Source: Paraphysoderma sedebokerense
Taxonomy: Eukaryota > Blastocladiomycota > Physodermatomycetes > Physodermatales > Physodermataceae
NCBI GenBank assembly: GCA_025602915.1
Contig: JAHLJZ010000007.1
Span: 524,992-588,991, forward strand
DNA length: 64,000 nt
Direction of reading: 5' to 3'
A program made the translations under genes and the position numbers. Position 1 is the stretch's first letter. Every line of letters begins with the position of its first letter. The notes beneath the pieces are model-generated. The model ran no database searches. It saw only the letters and a list, made by a program, of their open reading frames with translations, and was not told where the DNA came from. Below are positions 13,410 to 24,586 of this stretch, piece after piece.

Positions 13410-14818
13410 TTATACGAAAACCGCCATTCCCATACTCAATTTCAACTCTCCATTTTGTAGAGCCAAAGGTTGCTTTTCGACGGCCTTTCCTCGGCCACCG
13501 CTAATATCAGCCACGACAATTGATGTCTCCTTTGGTGCAAAAGAATACAAGAAGTCACCACCGACTGAGATGTCAATGAGTCCGCCAATACCTCCTTGGT
13601 TGAGGTCAAGAGTTTGAACAATAGCCCCATCAGCGCTAAAAGGATCGACCTCTAGAATTCTATTCTTGCCGATATCGGTGACGAATGCAGTTTTTCTTTC
13701 TCTTGACACAGCAACCCAGCAAGTAGCCTTTTGGCCGTCGACGCGAGTTAGTGACTTTACAGCAGCCTGGCCGTTATTGGATACTTGAAGCGTAGCAGCT
13801 CCAAATGCAGCATCTGTTGCCACCAATGTCGAGTCATCCACGAAAAGTGAACCAAAGAGAACAGCAGTACCGTTTGGTGAGCTGCGAACAAGATCGGTTT
13901 TGACTGTCTTCGTCGCTCTATCAACTTCAAATGAACCCAAGAAACCCTCTTTTCCACTCATTGGGTCCCCTTTGATGGTGACAAAAACTCGCGATGCTTC
14001 TGGATTGAAGAAAATGTGAGAAGCAGTTCCGGTAGGGCCTTTTGGAGGGGTGGATTGACCGATATTTAGTTTTCGAGCCTCGCGATCGATGCTTTGCAAT
14101 CCTTTTTGCGCATCCACAGAGTAGCAAGCGACACCATCAGCAGCACCCCCATTAAGCTGAAAAATGAAGTTTTAGTTAACTATTGCAACAGTCAAAGTGA
14201 TTTTCGCAATTTAGTACTTACCACACAAGCAATTTTTAACCCATCTGAGTAGGCCACACTGACAGGAAATTCTCCCATTGTACTAACTGGATTCCCAACA
14301 AGAGTAAGTTTTGTAGGATCGTTTGGATCGATATTGAACATTGACACTGTATTGGTGCCCGCGTTTACAGCGAAGAGGTGATTGCCTCCATCACCACGAG
14401 TAATAGCTCCTTGTGAGAATAACGGATCAACTTCAACCGGTCCTCCTGTTTTTCCGTCCAGACCAACTCCACCTGCTCCACTTGTTGAAGTTGATGTCGT
14501 CTTTTGTGAGTTAACTGAACCATCGTCATTAACCGCGAAAGCCATGACAGCATTTCCTTTAGGATTGTTGGTCTGAAAATATAGTGCTTTCGCTATTTTA
14601 ACTCCTTTTCCTTCTTTCCCGCCTTTCATTGCCCTTTGACAATCAGTTAGATATACACGATCGCAAATGCTGATGCGTTTGTAGTTCATATACACTTACT
14701 TTGGATTTCGCATTTGATAGCCATTATTGTTGCCGTTTGCACATTTTTTAGTCGGTACGGCTTCACAATTGAGGACAGCTAGAGTCAGAATAGTATACAA
14801 AAATGCGGTGATCTTCAT
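13410..14818 (-). CDS. secreted 3-carboxymuconate cyclase-like (lactonase-fold) protein
   Basis: Secreted beta-propeller of 425 residues. Exons are 14700-14818, 14222-14633 and 13410-14156, with phases checked. The N-terminus MKITAFLYTILTLAVLNCEA is a clear signal peptide. The mature part is a chain of short beta-rich repeats typical of the 7-bladed YVTN/lactonase fold: ALYFQTNNPKGNAVMAFAVN, FAVNAGTNTVSMFNIDPNDP, KIACVLNGGAADGVACYSVD, IFFNPEASRVFVTIKGDP and CWVAVSRERKTAFVTDIGKN. In ascomycetes this family is annotated as 3-carboxymuconate cyclase and includes abundant secreted or cell-wall glycoproteins such as gp60-70. The enzymatic name is historical and activity cannot be assumed. A Gly/Ser/Thr-rich insert (TSTSGAGGVG) occurs in exon 2. 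Confidence 0.82.
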
Positions 14819-16125
14819 TATAATAGTATTGCAAAGTCGATTATGAGAGTGAATTTGGTGATGTTTCTGTAGGTAACTCGGCGCTGGCTTTATAGTCGCG
14901 TCCATAAGAGTTTAATGGAACGCACGCGTTCCAACGCATAATAGTGCTGCTCATTAGCCGATTGTGAGTAATCAATTAATCACAGATCCTGGTCAATTGT
15001 TCAAAGCATGACTAAATCATCATAGAAGATTAGTGGTGGATTAGCCTATTGTTTAGTGTAATGCAAAATTGCAATTTTCTGTTAGTCATCCATTCGAGCC
15101 ATTGGAGGTCATTGAAATGGGGAACGCAGTTGAAAATTTGTCAGAGCTAAAAATTAATGCGAGGGGCCTTGAGAATTTGCGCAACATGAATAACTCTTTG
15201 GAACTGAATAATGACTAAGAGAATGAATGCGTATTTCTTAGTTCCTTCATTGATACATGTGTCATCAAGCCAAGTGGACTTGATAAAGTCTAAGACTTTA
15301 TAACTGTACACCTGCCTCCCTGGATAATTTAAGTCATCCGACAAAATTTTGACCTCGCCGGCTGCCGCCTCACCGGTCGGTGCGTGTCTAATGACAGGTA
15401 CTGCGGTTCCCTTTATTTATTTACCAAATTTTAGACCAATTTAATTTACTCAACTTGTTCATTTCCACTCGCGAGGGTTATATCCAGCATAAAAGCGCCA
15501 AAGCGGAAAACATGTAGAGAATGTGTAACAACAGTCCTTACATTTAATATGGATTGAGTTCACAGCAAAAATGACATTTAACTGTGACTGCAGGAAAGCA
15601 TTTAAGGCGGGACAAAGTAAATGTAGCCAAAATATGCACACAATTACCCCTAACTTATTAAAAATTGTAGCGAATACGTTTTATCCTGTTGCAGCATGAA
15701 AACTTCCAATTTTGGGCATCTAATAGAAGCAGGTGACAATTGACAGATATGGACAATTGTTCTGTGATTTCATCGAACCCGCCCCATTGGTTTCGCGTTT
15801 ACATTCCGTTGCGGCTACCACGTCGTCTTCATGAATGCGACAAGCTTCATCCTTGTCCCACGAGCGTTTCGATAAGAGAAATGACGAAAAAAAGCGGAGA
15901 TAATTTCGGAGAATAATCGATCCGCTTCAGTACGTTTTGTTGCATCAAATTGCCGAATTGATTCTCGGAAGTGCTCATCTGTGTGGGCGTCGACCTGTGT
16001 TACCGTGTTTTCTGTTTGATTTAAGACTTTCATTCTGCTGTGCCCGGCCCTGCAGATGCTATATAGGACCCGCGGAATTCATTGCCTTCAACTGATTTGA
16101 CAACATTTACATTGATATCTCCACA
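14819..16125. other. 1.3 kb intergenic with one weak small frame
   Basis: Between the secreted propeller and the membrane protein lies mostly AT-rich non-coding DNA. One minus-strand frame at 15815-16033 encodes 72 residues rich in charged and aromatic amino acids (FSEIISAFFRHFSYRNARG). It starts at an ATG just after TATATAG. It matches nothing I know, and I would not call it a gene without transcript support. Confidence 0.4.
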
Positions 16126-17199
16126 ATGTCCGCTCTGTCACTGGTGGCACTTTTAACCAACGACACCGTTTTCGCGAACGACACCATTTTTACGAGCAAG
16201 GACCCAGTTGCTCGGCGACCACGGTTCAAAGAATTATCTTTAGATTATATGTACACCCAGGATGAAGTTAACTTTCTTTGTATACGTATTGCCGCCATTG
16301 TTTTATACATTGTGGTTTTGCGAGTGTGGGTAAGAGTATTTCGAAATCATCGAAAAACGATATTAGCATGGCTGGTGCTGGCCAGCATTTTGGCTTTCTT
16401 TATGGGCGTGATAGGTAGTTCATTTCATTTAAAACCTGATGCAATCCTTATAAGAATTTATTTACATATTAACGACGATTTTTCTCTATAAAGTGCAATT
16501 CTTGCCTTACATTGGTGCAGTTGAATACGATGGATTACGATCGAAAGCTTTCGGAGTTGGCGGGTACCTCTTATCCACAGAAATCTACAATTGGTGAGTA
16601 CTTTATTATGGGGCAATGTTGGAGCTAATAAATATCTAATTATCTTGGATTACCACAGGGTCTTGTTCATTCGCTTCACCAATGTCACTCCGATGCAAGA
16701 CCGATTGAATACCGTCGTTAAAGCGGTTTTATGCCTTGAATCGATAGTCGTCTTTGCAAATTGGATTATATGGCTACTACCATATTACCCTACTGGAATT
16801 AATAATACACAACTAGGGGTCGACATATATGGTTACGTTGCGGCCTTTCAGACCCTTTTTTCGCTTGCTATCAGCACCCATTTCATTTTCACATTCTACA
16901 TCCCAATCATCCAGTTTAGTAAAGGGTCATCTTGGTGGATGAAAGCCTTGTCATCGGGGCTACTGTACTTATTGTTGGAATCTGTTTTGCATATGGCATA
17001 CACTATCACAAATTCATTACGGGCGTCGATGCAGATGCTGTCTTCAGTCAGTAATCTCACGCAGGCCGTCAGGTTCTGGCTATTTTTAGCCTTCTTGGAG
17101 AATCTGAGGACGGTAGTAAATGTCGAGAAGAATAGTATCACCGAGCGATTGAATTTGAGTGATTGGAGCGGGAAGAAATCCAATGGGTCTTCAGTTTAA
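16126..17199 (+). CDS. orphan polytopic membrane protein, about seven TM helices
   Basis: I do not recognise the family. Three exons (16126-16414, 16494-16593, 16659-17199) give 309 residues with consistent phases. After a polar N-terminus with two N-glycosylation sequons (NDT), hydrophobic helices start at about residues 57 (IRIAAIVLYIVVL), 81 (ILAWLVLASILAFFMGVI), 116 (AFGVGGYLL), 155 (AVLCLESIVVFANWIIWLL), 190 (YVAAFQTLFSLAIS), 230 (SGLLYLLLESVLHMAYTI) and 260 (AVRFWLFLAFLENL). The N-out, seven-helix layout with a short basic/Ser tail (DWSGKKSNGSSV) suggests a receptor- or channel-like protein. No rhodopsin-type DRY or NPxxY motif is evident. Size, helix number and exon count resemble the other orphan membrane protein at 55931-56976, but I see no clear sequence match. 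Confidence 0.7.
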
Positions 17200-17291
17200 T
17201 GACTCCATAACTGTATAATATATTTAAACCACCGGATAGAATTAATGTTCGACTGTATTATAGTAAATTGATAGACCTATTATTGTTCTGA

Positions 17292-18805
17292 TCACAATTT
17301 TGCTTTCTCGCTCGCATTCCATATAACTTTGTCTAGCCAATCCAAGAGGAGTGCCGACAACTCTTCTGGCTTCTCTTGCTGAACCCAATGCGAGGCATCC
17401 TCGATGTGCTACATATAGTACTCAATTAGAATACATTAGCATAATGTTTTAAATGAAGTCCGACTCACCTTCATCGTCAAGTTCTTCACAAATCGGGTCA
17501 TATTCCTCCCCATTGTCGGTGGAAAAGCGGGATCTTTGCCAACCGTAACCTATTGGTATTTAAGATAAATATCTAGAACGTTTTGTCATCACATCACGGC
17601 TAATAAACTCTCACCATTAGTGTCGGCATCTTTAATATTTTCCCTTCTGGTGCTTTAGCGAATTGGAGCTCATCTGCCCAATTTATCTTTCTGACGCGAT
17701 AACAATTCAAACCTCCATGAAAACCAGTTCGGTTTAGGCAGTAACGGTAGTAATCTTTTTCCTGCGCAAACCATCACGATCTGTTAATGCGACAATGATT
17801 CTGGAATAAAGACAATCGAATCTTCACCTTCTCATTCAGCAAGCAATTCGACATTAGTCGCTTGACATCGGGATCATCCGAATTGGGGTCTAATAGTCGT
17901 CCAATCTCGCTGAATAAATGTGTCGGAACCGGATCATGAGCCGGTCGAAACATAAGATGTATTATGAAGTCAACCTATCAAGAGATTCACATGAGTAAAG
18001 ACCACAATCAAAGTCCAGATGCGATGAAGAAGCACTACGACTTACATGGTTATCAAACAACCATTCGACTTTATCACTTTCGGAGAACCACAATTGGTAA
18101 GCAAAATTTGGAACGAGTTTTACCATATCTCGCGGTGATATGTACTTTTCATGAGGTGGAGAATAAGGAACGCAGAAACTGGCGACCCCGTCTACCAATT
18201 CTGGAAAATACAAACACATCCTCCAGACTAAATAGCTTCCCCAGTCATGCCCAACCCAGATTATTTTCTTTTTCTGTCGGTTCGGAATTACTTGAGTGAC
18301 CAGTTCTTGAAGGTCTGTACATAAAGTTTTGGCAGAATATTGATTCAGCCCGACCTCGTCGGTGATGGGTACATAAGGGAAATCGGAAAGCCCGTATCCT
18401 CTGACGGAAGGAATGATGATGCGAAGAGATTGCTTTGAGTTTCGAAGCAAATGATAGACAAGATGACGGTAACAATACCAAATCTATTTAATTGAAAGTC
18501 AGTATAAGTGTTGCCTGTCAATTTTGCAGACGACGTAGGATAAATTCCACATCCAAACTCTGCAAAAGTACTTACATCCGGGAAACCATGAACAAGAACA
18601 AGAACGGTGGAAGCCTCTGGATCGCCTTCATCGACATAGTCTACCCGTATACAATGGTATTCAGATAAACTCAATGAAAAATAAACAAAGTACGAAAGAA
18701 ACAAGTCCGTGGATGATACTGACGTAATCTGATTCCATTCACGGCGGCAAACCTATGATTATAACTGTTAGGATCCGTCGGATCCTGTAGAACTTTGCTG
18801 TTCAT
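17292..18805 (-). CDS. alpha/beta hydrolase, soluble epoxide hydrolase-like
   Basis: Enzyme of the epoxide hydrolase branch of the alpha/beta-hydrolase fold. It begins MNSKVLQDPTDPNSYNHRFA then AVNGIRL, and an intron leads to the exon VDYVDEGDP and VLVLVHGFPD, the oxyanion-hole HGFP motif. PSVRGYGLSDFPYVP follows, then KIIWVGHDWGSYLVWR, with the nucleophile Asp in GHDWG as expected for epoxide hydrolases. The cap region has YSPPHEKYISPRDMVK. The C-terminal exons give VGKDPAFPPTMGRN, where the triad acid region lies, and IEDASHWVQQEKPEELSALL, whose His completes the triad. The stop is at 17292. All catalytic landmarks are present, so the protein is probably active. The substrate is unknown. 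Confidence 0.85.
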
Positions 18806-19144
18806 TATTTTCAATCAGGGAATGCCTAATGTCGCTGACTCGCTCAACTACTGCTGTTGGGTTGGAAGATTTCAGGCAATACAAGCGATCTCCATCTGAA
18901 GGCGAAGACTTGGCCTTGCCATATTCGAACAATAGGGTACAGTCAGCTTAAGTGAGGACACACCTATCAGACAAAATAATAATGAATCAATAGACAGAAA
19001 GTGGTTTATGCATTAATTATTTACCCAAAATTTCCCATGGAAGCTTTGATTATTTCAACTAGGGATAAGATCGCCAAAAGATCGCCAAATTCTCGGTCAC
19101 GGCATATAGCACCACTTAAGAATTACTCTTCAACTATATAACTT
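18806..19144. other. divergent spacer, nothing recognised
   Basis: Short stretch between the divergent ATGs of the epoxide hydrolase-like and CABCOCO1-like genes. No ORF or repeat is apparent. Promoters of both genes are expected here. Confidence 0.4.
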
Positions 19145-20749
19145 ATGTCAAATACAAATCTGAAAACACCATCAAAGGTCCGCACCCCTTCGGCAAAGCT
19201 TGCGGATAAACAAAAATCCAAATCCTCGAAATCTTCATTAAAAGATTCAGCCAAAAGCAAACGAGATCGCAGGAAAAGTTTAACGGGAGATGATGACAGG
19301 GTACGAAACATAGAAACGATCCGTTTCGTCGTTCTTGAACACTAAATGTCAGATTCACATGTCCCAACTGTAATTTCCATCCCTGCATAAAATCCAGGAT
19401 GCGAGAGACGGTGAATCGACTTCTCTGGCATGGTTCGTTTTGAACGAGGATCAATTAGACGAATTAGAAGGAGAAGATAATTCTGCATCATTACAGTACG
19501 ACTTCTAGAATCATTTCAGAAAACAAAACATCATTTTAATCTCTGCGAAAATTTTGACATGCCTTGATTTTTACCCTATTCGTTCAACACAAGAAAACTG
19601 AGCTCGTTCTTGAACCTACCGCAATACAAGACAGACGTGATGCAAAATATAGCGGCTAGTTATCATTTTGGAAACTATTTGTTAGTTGGACTTTGTTTTT
19701 TATTCCCCAGGATATGCAGAGATTAACAATACCTAAACTATCCAGATTCGCGAGAAATCACGGATTTAGTCATATCCAAATTTCAACGTTTATGGGTATC
19801 ATGAAGTTAATACTAAACAGATCAATAGGTTTTATGCTGTCTCCACTTGTCCTTCCCTGTTATGCGTATTGACAAAGGGAGTTCTCAACGTTTTCAGAAG
19901 AATCATTGACCTTGATGAAAAGTGTCCAATACTTTAAAACAATACTCCTAAATCATTCTGGGGGTAAGACATTCAGCAACGACGATGAATGGGCCATTTT
20001 TACACAAAAGGAAACAAAACTCATTAGTGACTTTGCCATGTCAACGTAACCGTCTTGATCTTCTCATCGTTATGCGCCATGATCTAATGACAGTCACCGA
20101 TTCCTTTATTCTGTCAACCGTGTTTATAGATTCTATCAACACTACCGTCTTTTTTGCTACGTCTACAACAACGATCAAGAAAAAGAAGAACCAAAAGATC
20201 TAGTCGCGTTACCATCTTCCACAACTCCAGACTCCCAGTCTATAAAACCCCAAGAATCGTCAGTTCCTACTACTATATCAAAATCAGAATCCGAAAATCA
20301 GAACTTTGCGCCCGAAAACTCGACTGCTAATGTTGGAGTAATGACGACAGCAGATGTAACTATTTTGTCCTCCTCTACAGCTGATTGGTCCTACAAGACG
20401 TGGTAATTCTGTCCAACATCAGCAATGCATCTAACCAACAAACCTTTTTTTCCTATGTAATAGAACACCACAATACCACTTCCTTCAACCACCGATGCTG
20501 CACCCCTAAACCCAATCTTCTCTGGCATGTATCACCTATTCTTCCAAATTCCATTGGCTCTACCTCCAATCTCACCAAAATTTTGGATTACATTCAAAAG
20601 TAGATTCTGAATCTATGAGTACAATACAAACTCTACTTGATACCTTGGAATCCAAAATGACGTTAGAAGTAGAAAGCAAGTTGGATGTGCTGAAAGGGAG
20701 GGTAGAGTCGTTGGAGAAGTTAATCGGTAGGAAAGAAAAGAAAAAGTAA
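19145..20749 (+). CDS. coiled-coil protein, possible CABCOCO1 (cilia-associated) homologue
   Basis: Multi-exon gene. It starts MSNTNLKTPSKVRTPSAK with a long Lys/Ser basic stretch, followed by TSLAWFVLNEDQLDELEGED. Next come LNLPQYKTDVMQNIAASYHF and LSRFARNHGFSHIQISTFMG, then KLILNRS, SLTLMKSVQYFKTILLNH, WAIFTQKETKLISDFAMST and FYQHYRLFCYVYNND. A Ser/Thr/Pro-rich linker leads to a final coiled coil (TLESKMTLEVESKLDVLKGR, VESLEKLIGRKEKKK). The order of a helix ending QISTFMG, a linker, and KxxxDF...FYQHYRL resembles my recollection of ciliary calcium-binding coiled-coil protein 1, which would fit the SPAG6 and TTC6-like neighbours. This is a tentative assignment. Several internal splice sites, including a weak GTTTTA donor near 19828, are uncertain. 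Confidence 0.55.
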
Positions 20750-21174
20750 GAATGTGAAAATGTAAGAATCAGTGATAATTAGAAATCGATGATTCAGGTT
20801 ATATTTATGTAAAAGATTGATTGGCGAGATTGTGCATCGGAAAGGATCTGGTTTGGAGGATAATAGAAAACAAAATATCATTTTAAAATCGATTTATTAT
20901 TATCGTTTCAAATATGCTATACAAGTTTGTTCCCGCTTGATCGGTTGTTTCTCTCTCCGACCGTTTGGCCAGATGGGGAACGAAGCGATCATAAGAGGAT
21001 ATGGAAAACTAAAAATGACGCGGTAAAAAGACAGAAAATAAGATTATTAAAGTTTTAGCAATCGATCAAAGTAGCAATCAAGACGTTTGTCGGCATCACC
21101 CGTCCGAACGAGGGAGTTTGAGTGGAACCCCTAATTATCGTTTGTTCTCTCTTCTCTAGCAAAACTCATTACAC
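20750..21174. other. convergent 3' spacer
   Basis: Between the stops of two convergent genes. It holds both 3' UTRs; nothing else was seen. Confidence 0.4.
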
Positions 21175-23838
21175 TTAAACGCCGACACCTTGTGCATGGT
21201 GACTAGATTGGTCTTTCCCGATATCAATTCCACCAACTCCATCGTTGACCGTGTTTGTGCCGTTGCCCGCACTCGAAGGTTTACTTCCAGGTTTACTTCC
21301 AGGCTTAGACCCAGTCATGTTCGCATTCGAAAGATGGGACGCGTGACTGTTTAACCCTTTATCGAGGGACCCTGGATTCATGGATCTCAGTCCCCCGTTG
21401 GACAATTTCGCGGATCCGGATGGACGAGAAGGAGAGGGAGAATTGGAATGTACTGTGGCCGCGGGGGATGTAGAGTACTCGTCAATTTTTGCGAGTAGAG
21501 TGGTGGAGTAACCGGGGGAATAGTAACGAACTATTTCTTCAGGATAACACTCGTTGATAGTACGAATGCATTCGTATAGTTTTGTTCCCAGTAATGCATT
21601 TCCAGTTGAGGTCGCAGCAGCGGTAACAGCAGATGTACTGGCATTGTGTGAGTCGATTGTGGTAATACCACTTGCATTCTTTCCAACGGCAGTGGCATTA
21701 GCGGACTCGTTGGAGTTAAAAGTAGTCGGATTACTTGGCGCAGTTGTACTCCCCCACTTGTCTCCGACAGATTTGTAAGTAGCCGCGATCTCTTGTAAAC
21801 GCTGCAAACCACCCGAAGTCACGAAACTTCGACGAGCGCCAACATCATGGGGTAGAATTTTCGCGAATTGTCCAATAACGTATTTCAAAATATTGGGAGG
21901 TGTGGTGAGCTGAAGTAAAGCATCCAGAGACTCTAAGTGGAGGGTCTTTTCGAGGATACACTTCAACGCTCGTTTAGTCTGTATGTGGCGAAGGTTGCGA
22001 ATTAGTTGGAGAGCCCAGAAACATTCGAAGTATGCTCAATTTAGCAATACCTTTGTTCTTAAATCCTCGCCTGCATCCTGAGTTGACGCTGCCATTAGCA
22101 CTTTTAATAGTTTAGGCAATACCGTGTGGTCTGCCAATGTTTTGGCATGATCCGGGCTATGTCTGCCGATTTGTCCTAAAGACCAAGCACAAGCAGCCTA
22201 TCCCAACCATTAGTATGAATTTCAAATTATGGAACAAACAGGGCTTTCGAGAATCAAGAATGGGTACCTTGATATGTTCTTCACTTTCTGTTGCCAATGC
22301 GACTGATAATGGCGGAACCCCTTTAGATACAATAACACTTAAGGCTAAAGTTTCCGAGAAGGCGGAAATATAGCCAAGTGCCATGATACCGGGTAATCGA
22401 GCATTGCCTTTGGATTCGGTGACGTAGTCGACAATGGCGGCAACACCACCGGAGTTTACGACAAGTTGAGCGAGCTAATAAAATGTACGCACAAAGAGAA
22501 ATGGCGGCGAAAACAACATTTCGAGTCATAATGTTAGTTTGAACTGAAAGGAGAAAGACTCATTCACAGGGGCCATTAATGAGGTTGTAGGTGAGTAAAA
22601 AAAGAACTCACCTCAGGTGAATGCTTTGCTATTTCACAAACTAATGTCACCGCGTGTTTCCGAACATGACTATCCAAATCTTTAAAACAATTCAAAACAG
22701 CCGGAAATATATCGCCGTCGACGACCGCTTCGGCCAAATCAACGTTATGTTTTGCAATTTGAGATAGCGCAGAACAAACTTGTCGCTTCACTTTCGCATC
22801 GGTACTATTCAACAACGGGGCGAGAAAATGGATGCTGTTGCTGTCGACAACAGCTCTCGCAAGCTTTACAAGAAATTATTTGAGTGATCGAGAAAGTTGA
22901 ACAATGAATAAAGTAGAAAAGGGTAAATTGAGACAATTACCTCTGGGGTATGTTTGGAGATATCGCTCAAAGCAGAAGCGGAGATTCTCTTTAAAGAGAG
23001 TTCTGGTTCCTGTACGCAGATGACCAGGAGTGGGATAGCCCCCGAGTCCACGACAGCTTGTGCCAGCTCTAGAAGGGTTCGTCATATGGAGGAGATGGGA
23101 CATATTTGAATATTTAGATCCAGTTGCAAGTTATTGTTAGTGGAAGATGGCATCAGACTGTACCAGCGTTATGTCGAGCAATATAACCCAAAGCCCAAGC
23201 AGCAGACTCTTTGACTCCTGGATCGAATTCTTCCAAGCATGCAATGAGAGCTGTTAGTGCTTTTGCATCCACTACTGCTTTAGAGAGTTCTGGTGAATGT
23301 TTTGAAACAGCTCGGAGAACGAATGCAGCTGCTTTTTTGTAAAATCTCTAATAGTGTGCAAAACGGCAACATTGATTGAATCTCTTTGTCAGTCACAACA
23401 TGTATTGGGCTGATAATCTTATTGCCGAAAATCACCTACGTTCTGGCAAGCCAAACTATAAACCAACTGCGGTAGGATATCGCTATCGACGACCGACTGC
23501 GCTAGACTTTTGTTGTAATTTGCCAATCTTCCCAACGCTAGGGCAGCTGCCTGCTGGATAGCGGGTACAGTGTCAAGCAATAGTGGTCGAAGTAGGTACA
23601 TGACGTTTGCCTTTTGGAGAGCGTCGATATTTGATTCTCGCGCAGCATAGTCTGCAATAGTCTGGGCGAAATACAGTCTATCTTTTTGATATTTGTCAAA
23701 CTAACAACGGAGGATAGAGATGAGTTAGCAAATACATCTTCACTGGTCACACGATGGTTGTAGACGTACTGTTGCGAGGATAGACCTAAAGGCATTCTGG
23801 TTTTGGGAGGCAGGGGATGTCGGAGAGGGAGAAGCCAT
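21175..23838 (-). CDS. SPAG6: SPAG6/PF16 armadillo-repeat protein of the axonemal central pair
   Basis: Orthologue of SPAG6/PF16, an armadillo-repeat protein of the C1 central-pair microtubule needed for flagellar motility. It starts at the ATG at 23838 (MASPSPTSPASQNQNAFRSI). Armadillo repeats follow in successive exons: DTVPAIQQAAALALGRLANY, FYKKAAAFVLRAVSKHSPEL, FDPGVKESAAWALGYIARHN, LARAVVDSNSIHFLAPLLNS, VKRQVCSALSQIAKHNVDLA, VRKHAVTLVCEIAKHSPE, NARLPGIMALGYISAFSETL and AACAWSLGQIGRHSPDHAKT. The conserved C-terminal part is FAKILPHDVGARRSFVTSGG and then IRTINECYPEEIVRYYSPGY. Two additions are unusual. One is a Ser/Thr/Asn/Ala-rich insert of about 60 residues after GDKWGS. The other is a tail of about 90 residues with GSKPGSKPGSKPSS. 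It implies that the organism builds a 9+2 flagellum. Confidence 0.95.
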
Positions 23839-24586
23839 ATTCTCTGGGCGTACTTGCAATTTGCAGTTGCAGAGATGACTTTATCTGTAGCGAATACTGT
23901 CTGATGTAGCGACGTCGCGGACGATGAGCATGAATGGAGGATGTGCAGAGAGGGAATTCAAGGAGGAACGCGTTCCCTTTTCTGCCAGAGTGAGAGATTC
24001 ATTCCACTCTCGTCGGATATAACACTCTATTTATCATTCTAAATATTATTGTCTTCTGCGCTGTGGATTGGAGAATGGAATAGCAACACTGGGGTATTAT
24101 GTGCATCTACCCTTTGAGCCGACGGATGCAGGAATGGTAGCAGCAGAGATCGATCGAGCCTGTTCGGGTGTTACCACGGTAGTATTAACTCTCGATGTAT
24201 GATATATCAAATCTGTTGTTTTTGCATTCTGTGAGATACGTAGTGTGAATTGTCTGAAGATGTATATACGGATCGTGCAAGTGATAATACACCGGAATGT
24301 GTAGATTACCACACTGTACTTAAATAGACCTCTACGATGCACACAATGCCATACATTCTATCTACTAATAATATTTTGAATATGTCAGATCCAATAGAGG
24401 TGTATATTTGCACTCACAAGTCCAAATAACACGCACAACCCAGATATCACAAAATAAGCAAACAATCTGTTCCGTGCCCAATTTGAACTCTTCGGCAAAG
24501 CAAGACTTTTAAAACACAGTCATAATAATTAATATGTGCTTCTGAACAATTCGATAGGAATATAAATATAGAAACATATCAGCAAT
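23839..24586. promoter_or_regulatory. divergent spacer between SPAG6 and WDR59
   Basis: About 750 bp between divergent starts. It is AT-rich, with short open frames that look fortuitous. It must contain both promoters, but I cannot point to a specific element. Confidence 0.4.

Noticed and set aside
15815-16033. Small minus-strand frame of 72 codons after a TATA-like sequence
   Set aside because: Short and unique; might be a first exon, but nothing downstream continues it convincingly.
16126-17199. Microbial rhodopsin or rhodopsin-type GPCR
   Set aside because: No retinal lysine context in the last helix and no DRY or NPxxY motif; kept as an orphan membrane protein.
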